64,000 bases of DNA from Brucella anthropi ATCC 49188 (GCF_000017405.1 NC_009668.1:1791001-1855000), one strand, 5' to 3'; shown: positions 9,114-18,254, numbered from the stretch's first letter. Made by a program: numbers and translations. Notes: generated from the letters alone by a model not told the origin.

Positions 9114-10115
9114 TCAACCCGCAAAATGCTTGAAGAATGGGGTGTTGGCGGAAGCGGCAACCAGCGGTTCCAATTCGTCATCGAGATGCAGCACGGAAAC
9201 TGACGCGCCAGCCATTTCCATGGAAGTGGCAAACTCGCCGATCCAGACATGCTTGACCTTGACGCCACGCTCGTCAAAGAGCTGCGAAACGCGACGGAAC
9301 ATGATGTAAAGTTCTTCCAGTGGTGTGCCGCCAAGACCATTGACCAGCACGGCAACTTCATCGCCCTTGGCATAGGTCTGCTCGGCGAAAATACGTTCCA
9401 TCAGCTCGTCGATAACGGCGTCGGCACTGGCAAGCTTCTTGCGGCTGATGCCGGGTTCGCCATGGATGCCCATGCCGATTTCCATTTCATCTTCGCCGAT
9501 GGAGAAGGTGGCGTGACCGATTTCCGGCACAACACAGCTGGAAAGCGCAACGCCCATGGTGCGGGTGCGCAGACGTGCCTTGTCGGCAAGGCGTGTTACT
9601 TCATCAAGCGACAGACCGTTGGCTGCAGCTGCACCGGCTGCCTTGTAGACAAAAAAGATACCGGCAACGCCGCGACGTTTGTGTTCTTCGCCGACAACGG
9701 AGGACGCCACATCATCATTGCCGACAACCTGTTTGACTGCAATGCCATCAAGATCGGCAAGTTCTGCAGCCATATCAAAATTGATGATGTCGCCGCTGTA
9801 GTTGCCATAGATGTAAAGAACGCCAGCGCCCTGATCGATAGCCTTGGTGACCTGATACATCTGTTCCGAGCTTGGCGATTGGAAGACGCCGCCGACAGCT
9901 GCTCCATCGATCATGCCTTCACCGATATAGCCGAGGAACAGCGGCAGGTGGCCGGAGCCGCCGCCTGTTGCAATGCCGACCTTGCCGGATTTGGTATTGG
10001 CTGTGACCATGCAACGCTTGTCATTATCGACAAAGGTAAGCTCGGGATGCGCCCGATAGATGCCTTCGAGCATCTCATCCACGAAATTGACGGGATCGTT
10101 CAGGAATTTCTTCAT
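9114..10115 (-). CDS. dhaK: dihydroxyacetone-type kinase, substrate-binding subunit DhaK
   Basis: A 333-residue substrate subunit of the DhaK family. It keeps the signature [10 protein letters not shown] (residues 51-60) and the substrate-attaching histidine at exactly position 218 (GMGIHGEPG), the residue that forms a hemiaminal with the ketone in E. coli DhaK. AGGA lies upstream of the ATG at 10115. The gene is 3' of an ABC permease gene and directly followed by dhaL. It would phosphorylate a short ketose in the cytosol after uptake by the operon's own ribose-type transporter. Close relatives act on L- or D-erythrulose in tetritol degradation, so dihydroxyacetone is only one candidate. Confidence 0.87.
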   Translation of the reverse strand: MKKFLNDPVNFVDEMLEGIYRAHPELTFVDNDKRCMVTANTKSGKVGIATGGGSGHLPLFLGYIGEGMIDGAAVGGVFQSPSSEQMYQVTKAIDQGAGVLYIYGNYSGDIINFDMAAELADLDGIAVKQVVGNDDVASSVVGEEHKRRGVAGIFFVYKAAGAAAANGLSLDEVTRLADKARLRTRTMGVALSSCVVPEIGHATFSIGEDEMEIGMGIHGEPGISRKKLASADAVIDELMERIFAEQTYAKGDEVAVLVNGLGGTPLEELYIMFRRVSQLFDERGVKVKHVWIGEFATSMEMAGASVSVLHLDDELEPLVAASANTPFFKHFAG

Positions 10116-10138
10116 GATTTCCTCTTGAGAGTATCGGG

Positions 10139-11164
10139 TTATTTCTTGCGTTGGCGGGTGACGAAGAAGGCAGCAGCCAGCAGGATGAAGCAGCCGACGA
10201 CGAGACGCTGCCATGTGCTGGGGATGCCGACGAGCACGAGAACACTGTTGATGACGGTGATGAGCAGCACGCCAAGAAGGGTGCCGAAGACGGTGCCGGT
10301 GCCACCGGTGATGCGTGCACCACCGAGAACCACAGCGGCGATGACCGCAATTTCGGTTCCGACAAAATCGAAAGGGCTCGACTGGCGATTGGCGCAGACA
10401 TGGATGATGCCTGCAAGGCCGGCCAGACCACCTGCATAGCCGAACAGGAAGATATGGATGGTGCGTAGATTATAGCCGAGGCGGCTTGCGATCTGGCTGT
10501 TACCACCCATCGCAAAAATCGCGCGGCCCATCAAAGTGCGGTTCAATATCCACCAGGTCAGGATTGCAGCCGCAGGCAGCACCAGAAAGTAGAATGGCAT
10601 GGTGATGGTGGCACCGGTCGCCGATTCAAACTGGAACAGCGGCAGGCGACCGAAGGCGCTCATTGTCGGGGGCAGGGACATGATCCAGACCGTGCCGACA
10701 AAGGCCAGCAGGAAGCCACGGAAGAGATATTGCGTGCCGATGGTGACGATCAGTGACGGTACGTTGAGGTAATGCACCAGAAGACCATTGAGGACGCCGA
10801 GGAAAATACCGCCCGCAATCGCCATCAGAATGATGAAGATGATCGGCAGTTCCGGCATATAGGCCTGCACCAGAAGCGTCAGCGAATAGACTGTCGTGGC
10901 AGCAATTGCCGTAAAGGAAACATCAATGCCGCCAGCGGCGAGAATGATGAAGACGCCAAGCGCAAACAGGCCCATCACCACACTGGCACGGCCAATATCG
11001 ATCAGTGTCGAGGCTTGCAGGAATGCAGGGTTGATGATCGAGACAATCGTGCAGATTGCCACGAGCAGGAAGAAAGTGATCGATTCCGGGCGCCTGCGAA
11101 TGAAGTCACCCAGTTTGAAAGATTGGACTCGACCCAGATCCTGTTGATACTGCGACGCACTCAT
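10139..11164 (-). CDS. ribose-type ABC transporter permease (second permease)
   Basis: A 341-residue inner-membrane permease of the RbsC/BPD_transp_2 family with about ten hydrophobic segments. The family sequence IDVSFTAIAATT around residue 85 and the cytoplasmic loop AIFAMGGNSQIASRLGYN (EAA-like coupling loop) are visible. It has AAGGAAG before the ATG, which overlaps the stop of the ATPase gene by one base (TAATG). A second permease of the same family opens the operon, so the transporter probably has a heterodimeric channel, as in AI-2 (Lsr) systems and several rhizobial polyol systems. The substrate is inferred from the neighbouring kinase to be a short sugar or polyol. Confidence 0.85.
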   Translation of the reverse strand: MSASQYQQDLGRVQSFKLGDFIRRRPESITFFLLVAICTIVSIINPAFLQASTLIDIGRASVVMGLFALGVFIILAAGGIDVSFTAIAATTVYSLTLLVQAYMPELPIIFIILMAIAGGIFLGVLNGLLVHYLNVPSLIVTIGTQYLFRGFLLAFVGTVWIMSLPPTMSAFGRLPLFQFESATGATITMPFYFLVLPAAAILTWWILNRTLMGRAIFAMGGNSQIASRLGYNLRTIHIFLFGYAGGLAGLAGIIHVCANRQSSPFDFVGTEIAVIAAVVLGGARITGGTGTVFGTLLGVLLITVINSVLVLVGIPSTWQRLVVGCFILLAAAFFVTRQRKK

Positions 11165-12726
11165 TAGGCAACTTCCTTCTGCGACGACATCATGGCTTGA
11201 TAGAGCTGATCTTCGGTGGCCTGTGCAGCATCCAGTTCTGCGACGATGCTGCCTGAGTTCATGACGAGAATGCGGTCTGCATTCTGCAGAAGCTCCGGCA
11301 AATCATCGCTGACGATGATGAGGCCCATGCCAGCTTCGGCCAGCGCCTGAATTGCGCGGTAAATTGTGTCTTTCGATCCCACATCAACGCCGACGGTCGG
11401 ACCGTGCAGCACCAGAAGCTTGGGGCCAATGCTCAGCCAGCGACCAATCAAAACGCGCTGCTGATTGCCGCCCGAAAGTGCGCCAACCGGCAGGTCGAGA
11501 TTGGTTGTATTCAGCCGCATCTCTTTCATCAGCGAGGCGGCGATGTTGCGGCCCTGTTTCTGATCGACGATGCCAAGGCTGTTGCAGAGCTTTCTGAAGA
11601 TCAGAGCGATCTCGTTTTGAAAGATCGACTTGTCGAGGAAAAGGCCTTCTGCAAGGCGGTCTTCCGGCACATAGCCAATGCCACGCTCGATGGCTTCCGC
11701 CGGGCTTTTAACTTCGGTCTTCTGACCTTCGAGGCGGATTGAACCTCTATCAGCAGGTACAACGCCTGTGATCGCCATGGCCAGCTCGTTGCGGCCGGAA
11801 TCTGCAAGGCCGGTAATGCCGAGGATTTCACCCTTACGAAGGGTAAAGCCAATGTCCTTGAAGCCCGATGCGGTAAGGCCGTCGAGTTTAAGCAGTTCGG
11901 CATCGCCGGGCTGTGCCGTGCGATAACGCTCGGCATCAATTTCTCTGCCGATCATCAGCTCGGAGAGCTGCTTTTTGGTGTAGTTTTCGATCGGGCCCTG
12001 TGCCACACACTGGCCGTCGCGGAAGACGACTGCATTGCCGCCGATGCGATAGCATTCATCAAGCTTGTGGGTGACGAATAGCACCGCGACGCGTTCTGCG
12101 CGCAGGCGTTCAACGACTTCAATCAGATTGTCCACTTCGCGACGGGTCAGCGATGTGGTCGGTTCATCCATGATGACGAGCTTGGCACGGGTTGCGATTG
12201 CGCGTGAGATGGCAACCAGCTGGCGCATGGCAAGCGGCAGCTCGGAAACGATTGTGTGTAGAAAGGCTTTGTCAGTTGGCAGGCCAACCGTGCTCAATGC
12301 CCGTTCTGCAGTTTCGCGGAGCTGCGAAAGCTTGACACTGCGGAACAGTCGGCCATTGCCTTCAACAAGCTGCTCATTCAGCGCTACGTTTTCAGCGACG
12401 GTCAGATTGGGGATAAGTGACAGATCCTGATAGACGGTCTCGATACCGGCTGCCAGCGACTGGATCGGGTTCAGCGAAGTATAGGTTTTGCCATCGAGAA
12501 TGATCTCGCCTTCGCTGGGTGCATGTGCGCCGGACATGATCTTGATGACCGTGCTCTTGCCGCAGCCATTTTCACCCAACAGGTGATAGGCCTGGCCAAG
12601 ATCGATTGTCAGATCAATGCCGCGCAGCGCGTGAACGCCGCCAAACCGCTTATGGATGTTGCGCAGTTCGAGAAAACGATCCGGCGACCGGTCGCTGCTC
12701 GTCCCATTCTTCGTCGTAGTTGACAC
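11164..12726 (-). CDS. ribose-type ABC transporter double ATPase
   Basis: A 520-residue RbsA/MglA-type protein with two ABC domains in tandem. The first has Walker A GENGCGKST, the LSxxx region PLAMRQLVAISRAIA and Walker B LVIMDEPTTSL. The second domain has a degenerate P-loop (GLADSGRNEL) but a clear signature LSGGNQQRVLIGRW, as usual in this family. The GTG at 12726 has AAAGGA seven bases upstream and is preferred to the TTG at 12759. It couples ATP hydrolysis to import through the two permeases in the same operon. A 211-base gap with a strong stem-loop separates it from the binding-protein gene. Confidence 0.88.
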   Translation of the reverse strand: MSTTTKNGTSSDRSPDRFLELRNIHKRFGGVHALRGIDLTIDLGQAYHLLGENGCGKSTVIKIMSGAHAPSEGEIILDGKTYTSLNPIQSLAAGIETVYQDLSLIPNLTVAENVALNEQLVEGNGRLFRSVKLSQLRETAERALSTVGLPTDKAFLHTIVSELPLAMRQLVAISRAIATRAKLVIMDEPTTSLTRREVDNLIEVVERLRAERVAVLFVTHKLDECYRIGGNAVVFRDGQCVAQGPIENYTKKQLSELMIGREIDAERYRTAQPGDAELLKLDGLTASGFKDIGFTLRKGEILGITGLADSGRNELAMAITGVVPADRGSIRLEGQKTEVKSPAEAIERGIGYVPEDRLAEGLFLDKSIFQNEIALIFRKLCNSLGIVDQKQGRNIAASLMKEMRLNTTNLDLPVGALSGGNQQRVLIGRWLSIGPKLLVLHGPTVGVDVGSKDTIYRAIQALAEAGMGLIIVSDDLPELLQNADRILVMNSGSIVAELDAAQATEDQLYQAMMSSQKEVA

Positions 12727-12843
12727 GTTAAATTCCTTTGTCGCCGCACCGCTCGCCAAAGCGATTGGGCTGGCTGTAGGACCGTTGGCTTTCGTTCGCC
12801 ACGCGCTAATGTCTTGATTTTAGATAGTTCGTTTGGTTCAGGC

Positions 12844-12869
12844 GCCCGGATGCAGTGAAGCATCCGGGC
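12844..12869 (-). terminator. intercistronic stem-loop between binding-protein and ATPase genes
   Basis: A perfect ten-base stem (GCCCGGATGC / GCATCCGGGC) with a six-base loop lies after the stop of the binding-protein gene. On the coding strand it has no T-run, so it is more likely a transcript-stabilising or attenuating hairpin than a full terminator. On the opposite strand it is followed by TTTT. Confidence 0.65.
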
Positions 12870-12937
12870 TTTTGACACCACCGCGTGCGGCTGAACGATG
12901 TCCGCACACGATGGTCAGTCAGCCTGTAGCAGCGCTC

Positions 12938-13948
12938 TTAGAACAGGTGTTCCTTGTAGGTCGCCTTGTCAGCGATAACCATGCCGTTACCGATTACGAG
13001 CAGGCCTTCACCGGCACCCTTTTTGACGCTGACCTTGTTATAGCCTTCAACGCCGAGGTCGGTGCCTTCCTTGACTTCCTTCTTTTCGAGCAGAAGCTTG
13101 GCAACCGCATTCATCGCCATGCCAGCCTTCTGCGGATCCCAGAAGCCGATTGCGGTGATGGCGCCGGATTCAAGAAGATCTGCCGATGGGTTCGGCAGGC
13201 CGGTGCCGACCAGGCAAACCTTGCCGCTCAGGCCAGCTTCGTCGATCGCACGGCCAACGCCGAGAACGTCGTTACCGGCAGAGGTCTGGAAGCCCTTCAG
13301 GTCAGGATGCTTGCGCAGGATTTCCTTGGCCTTTTCATAGGTGCCGTTGGCATCGTCGAAGGATTCGTTGTTCGGATCGACGAGCTGCATGTCAGGATAC
13401 TTCTTGGCGTTTTCTTCGCCCGAACCAACCCACTGCATATGCGTGCGGCTGCCGAGCGAGCCAACAAAGGTGGTCCACTTGCCGCTCTTGCCCATGCATT
13501 CTGCCAGACGTTCGTTGAGCGCCGTGCCGTAATCGGCATTATCGAAAGCTTCGACGTCGGCCATGGTGTTGACCTGGTTGTCGGCTTCATGCGTCACAAC
13601 AATGATGCCGCGTTCCATGGCGCGCTTGAAGGTACCTTCGAGAACAGCCGGGTCCATCGGGACGACTGCAAGTGCGTTAACGCCCTTGGCAACGAGATCC
13701 TGCACGATCTGAAGCTGCTGTGCTGCGTCTGCCGTTGCCGGTCCGCTCTGCGTTGCAACCACGTCCGGGTTGGCCTTCTGATAGGCTTCAACACCGGTGT
13801 TCATGCGGTCGAACCAAGGAATACCACTGATCTTGACGACCGTTGCGATGACCGGCTTTTCCTGTGCGACGAGCGTGCCCGCGCTGCCCGCGACGATCGC
13901 TGCACCAATGATGGTTCCGGTGAGCAGTTTTTTCGTTGTTGCTTTCAT
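12938..13948 (-). CDS. sugar ABC transporter periplasmic binding protein (RbsB-like)
   Basis: A 336-residue type 1 periplasmic binding protein (Peripla_BP_4). A signal peptide covers residues 1 to about 26 (hydrophobic core TIIGAAIVAGSAGTLVAQ). The mature part opens with KPVIATVVKISGIPWFDRMNTGVEAY, where the aromatic and arginine residues normally line the sugar pocket, and contains the hinge segment VNALAVVPMDP. Two adjacent ATG codons (13951, 13948) follow GGAGG; the second has the better spacing. It is the second gene of the dha transport operon and presents the ligand to the two permeases. The fold is shared with LsrB-, RbsB- and rhizopine-binding proteins, so the ligand cannot be read from sequence. 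Confidence 0.85.
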   Translation of the reverse strand: MKATTKKLLTGTIIGAAIVAGSAGTLVAQEKPVIATVVKISGIPWFDRMNTGVEAYQKANPDVVATQSGPATADAAQQLQIVQDLVAKGVNALAVVPMDPAVLEGTFKRAMERGIIVVTHEADNQVNTMADVEAFDNADYGTALNERLAECMGKSGKWTTFVGSLGSRTHMQWVGSGEENAKKYPDMQLVDPNNESFDDANGTYEKAKEILRKHPDLKGFQTSAGNDVLGVGRAIDEAGLSGKVCLVGTGLPNPSADLLESGAITAIGFWDPQKAGMAMNAVAKLLLEKKEVKEGTDLGVEGYNKVSVKKGAGEGLLVIGNGMVIADKATYKEHLF

Positions 13949-13979
13949 CATTTCCTCCACACTTACCATCCCCCAAAGT

Positions 13980-15005
13980 CTATGTTCGGGTGCCTGAGGG
14001 TTGAGCACCGATGTTTCCCTTTTGGCGATTGCCGAGGGTAAAGAATCCCGCGATGTCGTATTTTCCGACTGCAAGGAAGGCGAGCAGCAGCAGGCCCCAG
14101 GCGAAGTCGCGGACGAAGTTGGAAAGGCCGCCGAAGTTGAGCAGACTGGACATGAGCTGCAAAGCAATAGCGCTCAGCACCACGCAGATGACACGGCCAT
14201 AACCACCTTCAGGCTTCACGCCCGCCATGACGGCGATGAGAATGGCGACCAGCAGATACGAGCTACCATAGTCGAACTTCACGTTGACGTTGCGCGCTGC
14301 AATGATGATGCCCGCAATTGCTGCGAGAAATCCGCTCGTGGCATAGGTCGCAATCAGCACGCCATTACGCGGGAAGCCAGCGAAGACAGCGGCTTTTGGA
14401 TTGGTTCCCATCAACATCAGCCAGTAGCCGTAAGGGGTAAAGCGCACCACGGCTGCAATCAGCAAGGCAACCGCTATGAAGATCAGGAAACTGATTGGCA
14501 CGGCGAGGAACATGTCATTGCCGATGCGCGACAGAAGATCGGGACTGCCGACCATGACAGCGCGACCGCCAGACACGACAACCGCAAGACCCGTAAACGC
14601 CATCTGCGTGCCAAGCGTGCAGAGGATTGGCGTGATGTTGAAGCGCGCAATCAGGATTCCATTGACGATGCCGCCCGCAAGACCGATCACCAGTGCCAGT
14701 CCGATGAAGGCAAGGCTGAAGCCAAGCTGGTTTTCGGCGCTTGAGATAAACATCGAAACGATGACGGCTGAAAGCACACCGGAAAGGTTGGCCAGCGCAA
14801 TACCCGAAAGATCGATCCCGCCATTGCCAGCGCACATAGCCAGCATGACGCCGATTGCCAGCAACCCGAGTTCAGGCACCTGACCCGCCATCGACTGCAG
14901 ATTGAACAGGGATAGGAAAGATCCTCCCGAAATATACGCGCCAAGCGCGAGCAATCCGAGATTGATGACAACAAGCATAGCAAGCTGATTGCTTGTCTTC
15001 TGCAT
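13980..15005 (-). CDS. ribose-type ABC transporter permease (first permease)
   Basis: A 341-residue inner-membrane permease of the RbsC family with about ten membrane spans and the family motif GGIDLSGIALANLSGV (residues about 62-77). The coupling loop is MLMGTNPKAAVFAGFPRNGV. GGAGGAG stands just upstream of the ATG at 15005. It is the first gene of the operon and lies directly behind the candidate operators in the intergenic region facing the LacI-type regulator. With the second permease at 10139-11164 it would form the channel. Confidence 0.85.
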   Translation of the reverse strand: MQKTSNQLAMLVVINLGLLALGAYISGGSFLSLFNLQSMAGQVPELGLLAIGVMLAMCAGNGGIDLSGIALANLSGVLSAVIVSMFISSAENQLGFSLAFIGLALVIGLAGGIVNGILIARFNITPILCTLGTQMAFTGLAVVVSGGRAVMVGSPDLLSRIGNDMFLAVPISFLIFIAVALLIAAVVRFTPYGYWLMLMGTNPKAAVFAGFPRNGVLIATYATSGFLAAIAGIIIAARNVNVKFDYGSSYLLVAILIAVMAGVKPEGGYGRVICVVLSAIALQLMSSLLNFGGLSNFVRDFAWGLLLLAFLAVGKYDIAGFFTLGNRQKGNIGAQPSGTRT

Positions 15006-15021
15006 GGTCTCCTCCTACCAC

Positions 15022-15032
15022 GTTTAGTAAAC
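15022..15032. promoter_or_regulatory. candidate LacI-family operator O1
   Basis: GTTTAGTAAAC is a perfect palindrome around a central G, 17 bases upstream of the first permease start codon. It would overlap the operon's promoter or leader. A degenerate third copy (ATTCACTAAAT, 8 of 11 matches) lies at 15042-15052. Confidence 0.6.
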
Positions 15033-15151
15033 AAAACTGTTATTCACTAAATAAATGACGAGATGGCATACGGCTGTCAAGCGCAATATCGGCAAGTTTC
15101 CGTTGCCTGTGGATCGATTTTACCCTAATCGGTTTAATTATCGCTCATATT

Positions 15152-15162
15152 GTTTACTAAAC
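15152..15162. promoter_or_regulatory. candidate LacI-family operator O2
   Basis: GTTTACTAAAC is the same palindrome as O1, in the opposite sense at the central base. Centre-to-centre spacing from O1 is 130 bases, compatible with looping or with separate control of each promoter. Confidence 0.6.
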
Positions 15163-15373
15163 ATATGATTCATATCAGGATGCAAAATCGAACGTTTGCC
15201 GTTGAAAAGATGGGGCCTGTTAATTCTTGATCTGAGACCAAAACCGGCAACATATTGAATCTGGCGCCAATTGCGGATTTGAAGTTCCCGAGAGCAGATG
15301 CCATACAAATGGCAGCTGTTTTCAATCCCGGAGCCAATGTCCTTAACCGAATTCCTATAATCGTGCGGAGCAT

Positions 15374-16438
15374 ATGAAAAAGAAAAAGTCTTTTACGATC
15401 AGAGACATCGCAGAGACTGCCGGCGTTTCTCCGGCAACGGTTTCGCTTGTGCTCAACGGTAAGGGCGAAATTTCGGGCGAAACGCGTGCACGTGTCCTCG
15501 AAGCCGTTTCCAGACTGAACTATGTTCCGCGCGCGTCAAAAACTGCGCCAAGCACCGGGGAGACGATCCGCTTTCTCAAGATTGCCAAGCATGGCGAGAC
15601 GGTCAACCGCGATCACAGTGTTTTTGTCTCGGATTATATTGACGGCATGTCCTCGGAAGCGACGCGCCGAAACTATACGCTGGAAGTGGTAAGTTTCGAC
15701 GGGCAGCCGATCAGTGCAGTAGCAGAATCGCTTGCCGGTGCGCCGGTGCGCGGTGTGATTGCGCTTGGGACCGAGCTTTCGGCGGCAGACATCCATATGA
15801 TCCAGGGCCTTGGCCTGCCCACAGTCTTCATCGATACCTTTTATGAGGTCATTGAAGCCAATTTCGTCGACATGAACAATGAGGACGCCGTCTTCAAGGT
15901 TCTGTCGCGCTTCAAGCAGCTTGGTTTTTCGCGGATCGGTTTTGTCGCCAGTCATACGGAAACGACAAACTTCCGTCTTCGTCGCGATGCGTTTTTCAAG
16001 AATATGCAGCGTCTGGACCTGAAAGTTCAGGAGCGCGATATCCTTTCGGTTGAATCGACCTATGAAGGCGCCCATCGCGATACTTGTGCGATGCTGCATT
16101 CAGGACTCGATCTGGCCGAGTGCTATTTCTGCACGAACGATATCATCGCCTATGGCTTCATCCGCGCACTGAAGGGCAAGGGTCTTCGTATTCCTGACGA
16201 TGTTTCGGTGATTGGCTTCGATAATCTGCCGCAAAGTGCAACCATGGAGCCGGGTCTCACAACGGTTGACGTGTCCAAACGGAAAATCGGAAACCTCGCG
16301 GTCACCGTGCTCGACGATTTGATCAACACTGCCGAACCGCAACCGCCAGTAAAGATACTGGTTGGGGCAAACCTGATCCTGCGGGCGAGTGAGACTGCAC
16401 TTACCCCGAAAGCCGCCAGAAGCCGTGAATTTGGCTAG
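15374..16438 (+). CDS. LacI family transcriptional regulator
   Basis: A 354-residue LacI/GalR regulator. The helix-turn-helix and hinge helix are at residues about 7-55 (TIRDIAETAGVSPATVSLVLNGKGEIS). The remainder is a sugar-binding periplasmic-type domain ending with IPDDVSVIGFDNLPQSATMEPGLTTV, the usual C-terminal family pattern. It is divergent from the transport/kinase operon and the region between holds palindromes of the symmetry expected for this family. It is therefore the likely repressor of that operon, responding to the imported sugar or its phosphate. Confidence 0.9.
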   Translation: MKKKKSFTIRDIAETAGVSPATVSLVLNGKGEISGETRARVLEAVSRLNYVPRASKTAPSTGETIRFLKIAKHGETVNRDHSVFVSDYIDGMSSEATRRNYTLEVVSFDGQPISAVAESLAGAPVRGVIALGTELSAADIHMIQGLGLPTVFIDTFYEVIEANFVDMNNEDAVFKVLSRFKQLGFSRIGFVASHTETTNFRLRRDAFFKNMQRLDLKVQERDILSVESTYEGAHRDTCAMLHSGLDLAECYFCTNDIIAYGFIRALKGKGLRIPDDVSVIGFDNLPQSATMEPGLTTVDVSKRKIGNLAVTVLDDLINTAEPQPPVKILVGANLILRASETALTPKAARSREFG

Positions 16439-16542
16439 CGTAAGGAAATGTGCCCGATAGAGCTGGAAAATCATATTATGAAACCGGTGAGTAGCTGGTA
16501 AGCAATCCGGGTCCGATAGACCAACTTCAGAAAGACAAAAAA

Positions 16543-17739
16543 TTGTCCAGAAACCCTCCTCGCAATCAGGCCGGTTTTGCAACACGTGCGATCCATGTCG
16601 GTCAGGAACCTGACCCTTTGACCGGAGCCGTGATCCCTCCGATCTATCATGCGACGACCTACGTGCAGGATGGCATAGGAGCGAGCAAGGGGTACGACTA
16701 TACCCGCAGCGGCAATCCGACCAGAAACGGTCTCGAACGCTGTCTTGCCGATCTCGAGGGCGCGGCAGCAGCTTTCGTTTTCCCGAGCGGGCTTGCCGCG
16801 GCCGCAACATTGCTGGAGGCGCTTCCGGCCGGTTCGTCGATATTGGCCCATAACGATCTCTACGGTGGTGTCTACCGACTGCTGGCCGATGTCAGACCAG
16901 TCACCGCCGCGCACAATGTGAATTTCGTGGATTTTTCCGACGAAGCTGCACTGCGCCAGGCTGTCCTCGACCATAAGCCAGCTCTGCTTTGGTTTGAGAC
17001 CCCGTCCAATCCAACGCTTCGCATTGTCGATCTGTCGCTGGTTGCTGAACTTGGCAAACAGGCCGGTGCAATTACGGTTTGTGACAGCACCTTCTCATCG
17101 CCGGCAGGCCAGCGTCCTATCGATCATGGAATTCATGTGGTTGTACATTCGGCAACAAAGATGCTGAACGGACATTCGGATCTTTTGGGGGGCGTGGTCG
17201 CGGTATCAGCAAACGCACCCGCCAAGCTTGCCGAACGGGTTGGTTATCTGCAGAACGCCCTCGGCTCGGTCATGTCACCGACAGATTGCGCTCTTCTGCA
17301 CCGTTCGCTGAAAACCCTGGAAATCCGCAGCATAAGGCAATCGGAAACGGCACTGAAGCTGGCGACCAGTCTCGAAAAAAGAGCTGAAGAACTGGGACTG
17401 ACCAAGGTTGTATATCCTGGCCTTGCCAGCCATCCGCAGCATAAACTGGCCGCTGAACAAATGATCAACTTCGGCTGCGTCATTTCTATCGAGGTTGCAG
17501 GCGACCTGACACGCGTCGAACGTATTCTGACTTCGACCCGTTATTTCCACTTTGCAGTCAGCCTCGGAAGCGTGGAAAGTCTCATTCAGCATCCATATTC
17601 CCTGACCCACGCGGTTGTGCCTGAAGACCAGAAAAACCACCTGGGAATTGGCGCTCAGCTCATTCGCATCTCGATCGGCCTGGAAGATCCGGAAGATCTG
17701 GAAACCGATCTGGTGCAGGCACTCTCAAGCAACCGGTGA
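16543..17739 (+). CDS. Cys/Met metabolism PLP-dependent enzyme (cystathionine gamma-synthase/beta-lyase type)
   Basis: A 398-residue fold-type I PLP enzyme of the Cys/Met metabolism family. Visible elements are TRAIHVGQEPDPLTGAVIPP, the substrate-loop YDYTRSGNPTRNGLE, the phosphate-binding FPSGLAAA, the cofactor Asp in VCDSTFSSP and the Schiff-base lysine in HSATKMLNGHSD. Members catalyse gamma-replacement or beta/gamma-elimination on cystathionine, homocysteine or O-acyl-homoserine; sequence alone does not decide which. It starts at a TTG (16543) preceded by a weak AGAAAG. It follows the LacI gene by 104 bases and seems functionally unrelated to it. Confidence 0.82.
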   Translation: MSRNPPRNQAGFATRAIHVGQEPDPLTGAVIPPIYHATTYVQDGIGASKGYDYTRSGNPTRNGLERCLADLEGAAAAFVFPSGLAAAATLLEALPAGSSILAHNDLYGGVYRLLADVRPVTAAHNVNFVDFSDEAALRQAVLDHKPALLWFETPSNPTLRIVDLSLVAELGKQAGAITVCDSTFSSPAGQRPIDHGIHVVVHSATKMLNGHSDLLGGVVAVSANAPAKLAERVGYLQNALGSVMSPTDCALLHRSLKTLEIRSIRQSETALKLATSLEKRAEELGLTKVVYPGLASHPQHKLAAEQMINFGCVISIEVAGDLTRVERILTSTRYFHFAVSLGSVESLIQHPYSLTHAVVPEDQKNHLGIGAQLIRISIGLEDPEDLETDLVQALSSNR

Positions 17740-17765
17740 TCGCCCCCATCTTGAACTTTTGCAAC

Positions 17766-17789
17766 TGAGCCACTGGGCCGGGTGGCTCA
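17766..17789 (+). terminator. stem-loop after the PLP-enzyme gene
   Basis: TGAGCCAC and GTGGCTCA form a perfect eight-base stem around an eight-base loop, 27 bases after the stop codon. No clear T-run follows, so termination is probable but not certain. Confidence 0.5.
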
Positions 17790-17826
17790 CACGCTTCTTC
17801 GATCGCAAGGAAAATTCCCGCTTTAT

Positions 17827-17840
17827 TTGAGATACAACAA
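17827..17840 (+). promoter_or_regulatory. candidate Nnr/Fnr-type box upstream of the DUF2249 operon
   Basis: TTGAGATACAACAA fits TTG-N8-CAA and matches 8 of the 10 fixed positions of TTGAT-N4-ATCAA. It lies 92 bases before the start of the first DUF2249 gene. It is the weakest of the four boxes in this block. Confidence 0.45.
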
Positions 17841-17932
17841 ATCCGGTTTGTGACTGTCACTCTAGAATGGCTCGAATGATGATGCGGCTGTCATCATCAT
17901 GCTTCGAAGCCTGACAGCCACGGAACAATCAG

Positions 17933-18220
17933 ATGTCGGCAGAACCTGTCTCACTATCCCCCGTAATTGATGTTCGCACCATACCGCCCATTTCGCGACA
18001 TGCGACGATCTTCTCGATGATCGATTCGCTTGAACCCGGCGAAGCACTGGAAATCATCAATGATCACGATCCGGTGCCACTGCGCCACCAGCTTGAAACC
18101 CGCAATCCGGGTGCATTCTCGTGGGTCTACAAGGAAACCGGTCCATTGTGGCGGGTCGAAATCGGTCGCCGAAAAGGCCATCACGGTGCTGACCATGAGT
18201 GCACCTGCGGCAATCACTGA
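17933..18220 (+). CDS. DUF2249 domain protein (single domain)
   Basis: A 95-residue soluble protein made of one DUF2249 domain. The domain signature is IDVRTIPPISRHATIFSMIDSLEPGEALEIINDHDPVPLRHQLE, followed by the typical FSWVYKETGPLWRVEIGR. The C-terminus carries HHGADHECTCGNH, a His/Cys-rich tail that could bind metal. DUF2249 proteins are frequent neighbours of nitrite and nitric oxide reductase genes, but their biochemical role is unsettled. It leads a four-gene set that ends with a DUF59 protein, directly before nirK, and a possible Nnr/Fnr box lies upstream. Confidence 0.8.
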   Translation: MSAEPVSLSPVIDVRTIPPISRHATIFSMIDSLEPGEALEIINDHDPVPLRHQLETRNPGAFSWVYKETGPLWRVEIGRRKGHHGADHECTCGNH

Positions 18221-18254
18221 AGTCTTGTAGGCACAACGTCCAGGACGAATTGAG

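Larger units (their letters stand above)
15006..15373. promoter_or_regulatory. divergent regulatory region of dha transport operon and LacI gene
   Basis: The 368 bases between the two divergent start codons hold no supported gene. They contain three copies of an 11-base palindromic motif described separately, an AT-rich stretch near 15035-15055, and the ribosome site of the LacI gene (GGAG at 15369-15372 region). Promoters for both directions must lie here, but I cannot fix -35 and -10 boxes with confidence. Confidence 0.6.

Noticed and set aside
9249..10439. A 396-codon open frame on the plus strand opposite dhaK and the second permease gene
   Set aside because: It is antisense to two clearly recognised genes with intact motifs, has low-complexity composition and matches no family; it arises from codon bias.
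12833..14041. A 402-codon plus-strand open frame opposite the sugar-binding protein gene
   Set aside because: Antisense shadow of a well-supported binding-protein gene with signal peptide and ribosome site.
16439..16542. A SAM riboswitch before the Cys/Met-type PLP enzyme gene
   Set aside because: The 104-base gap shows no SAM-I or SAM-II core pattern or convincing stem arrangement.
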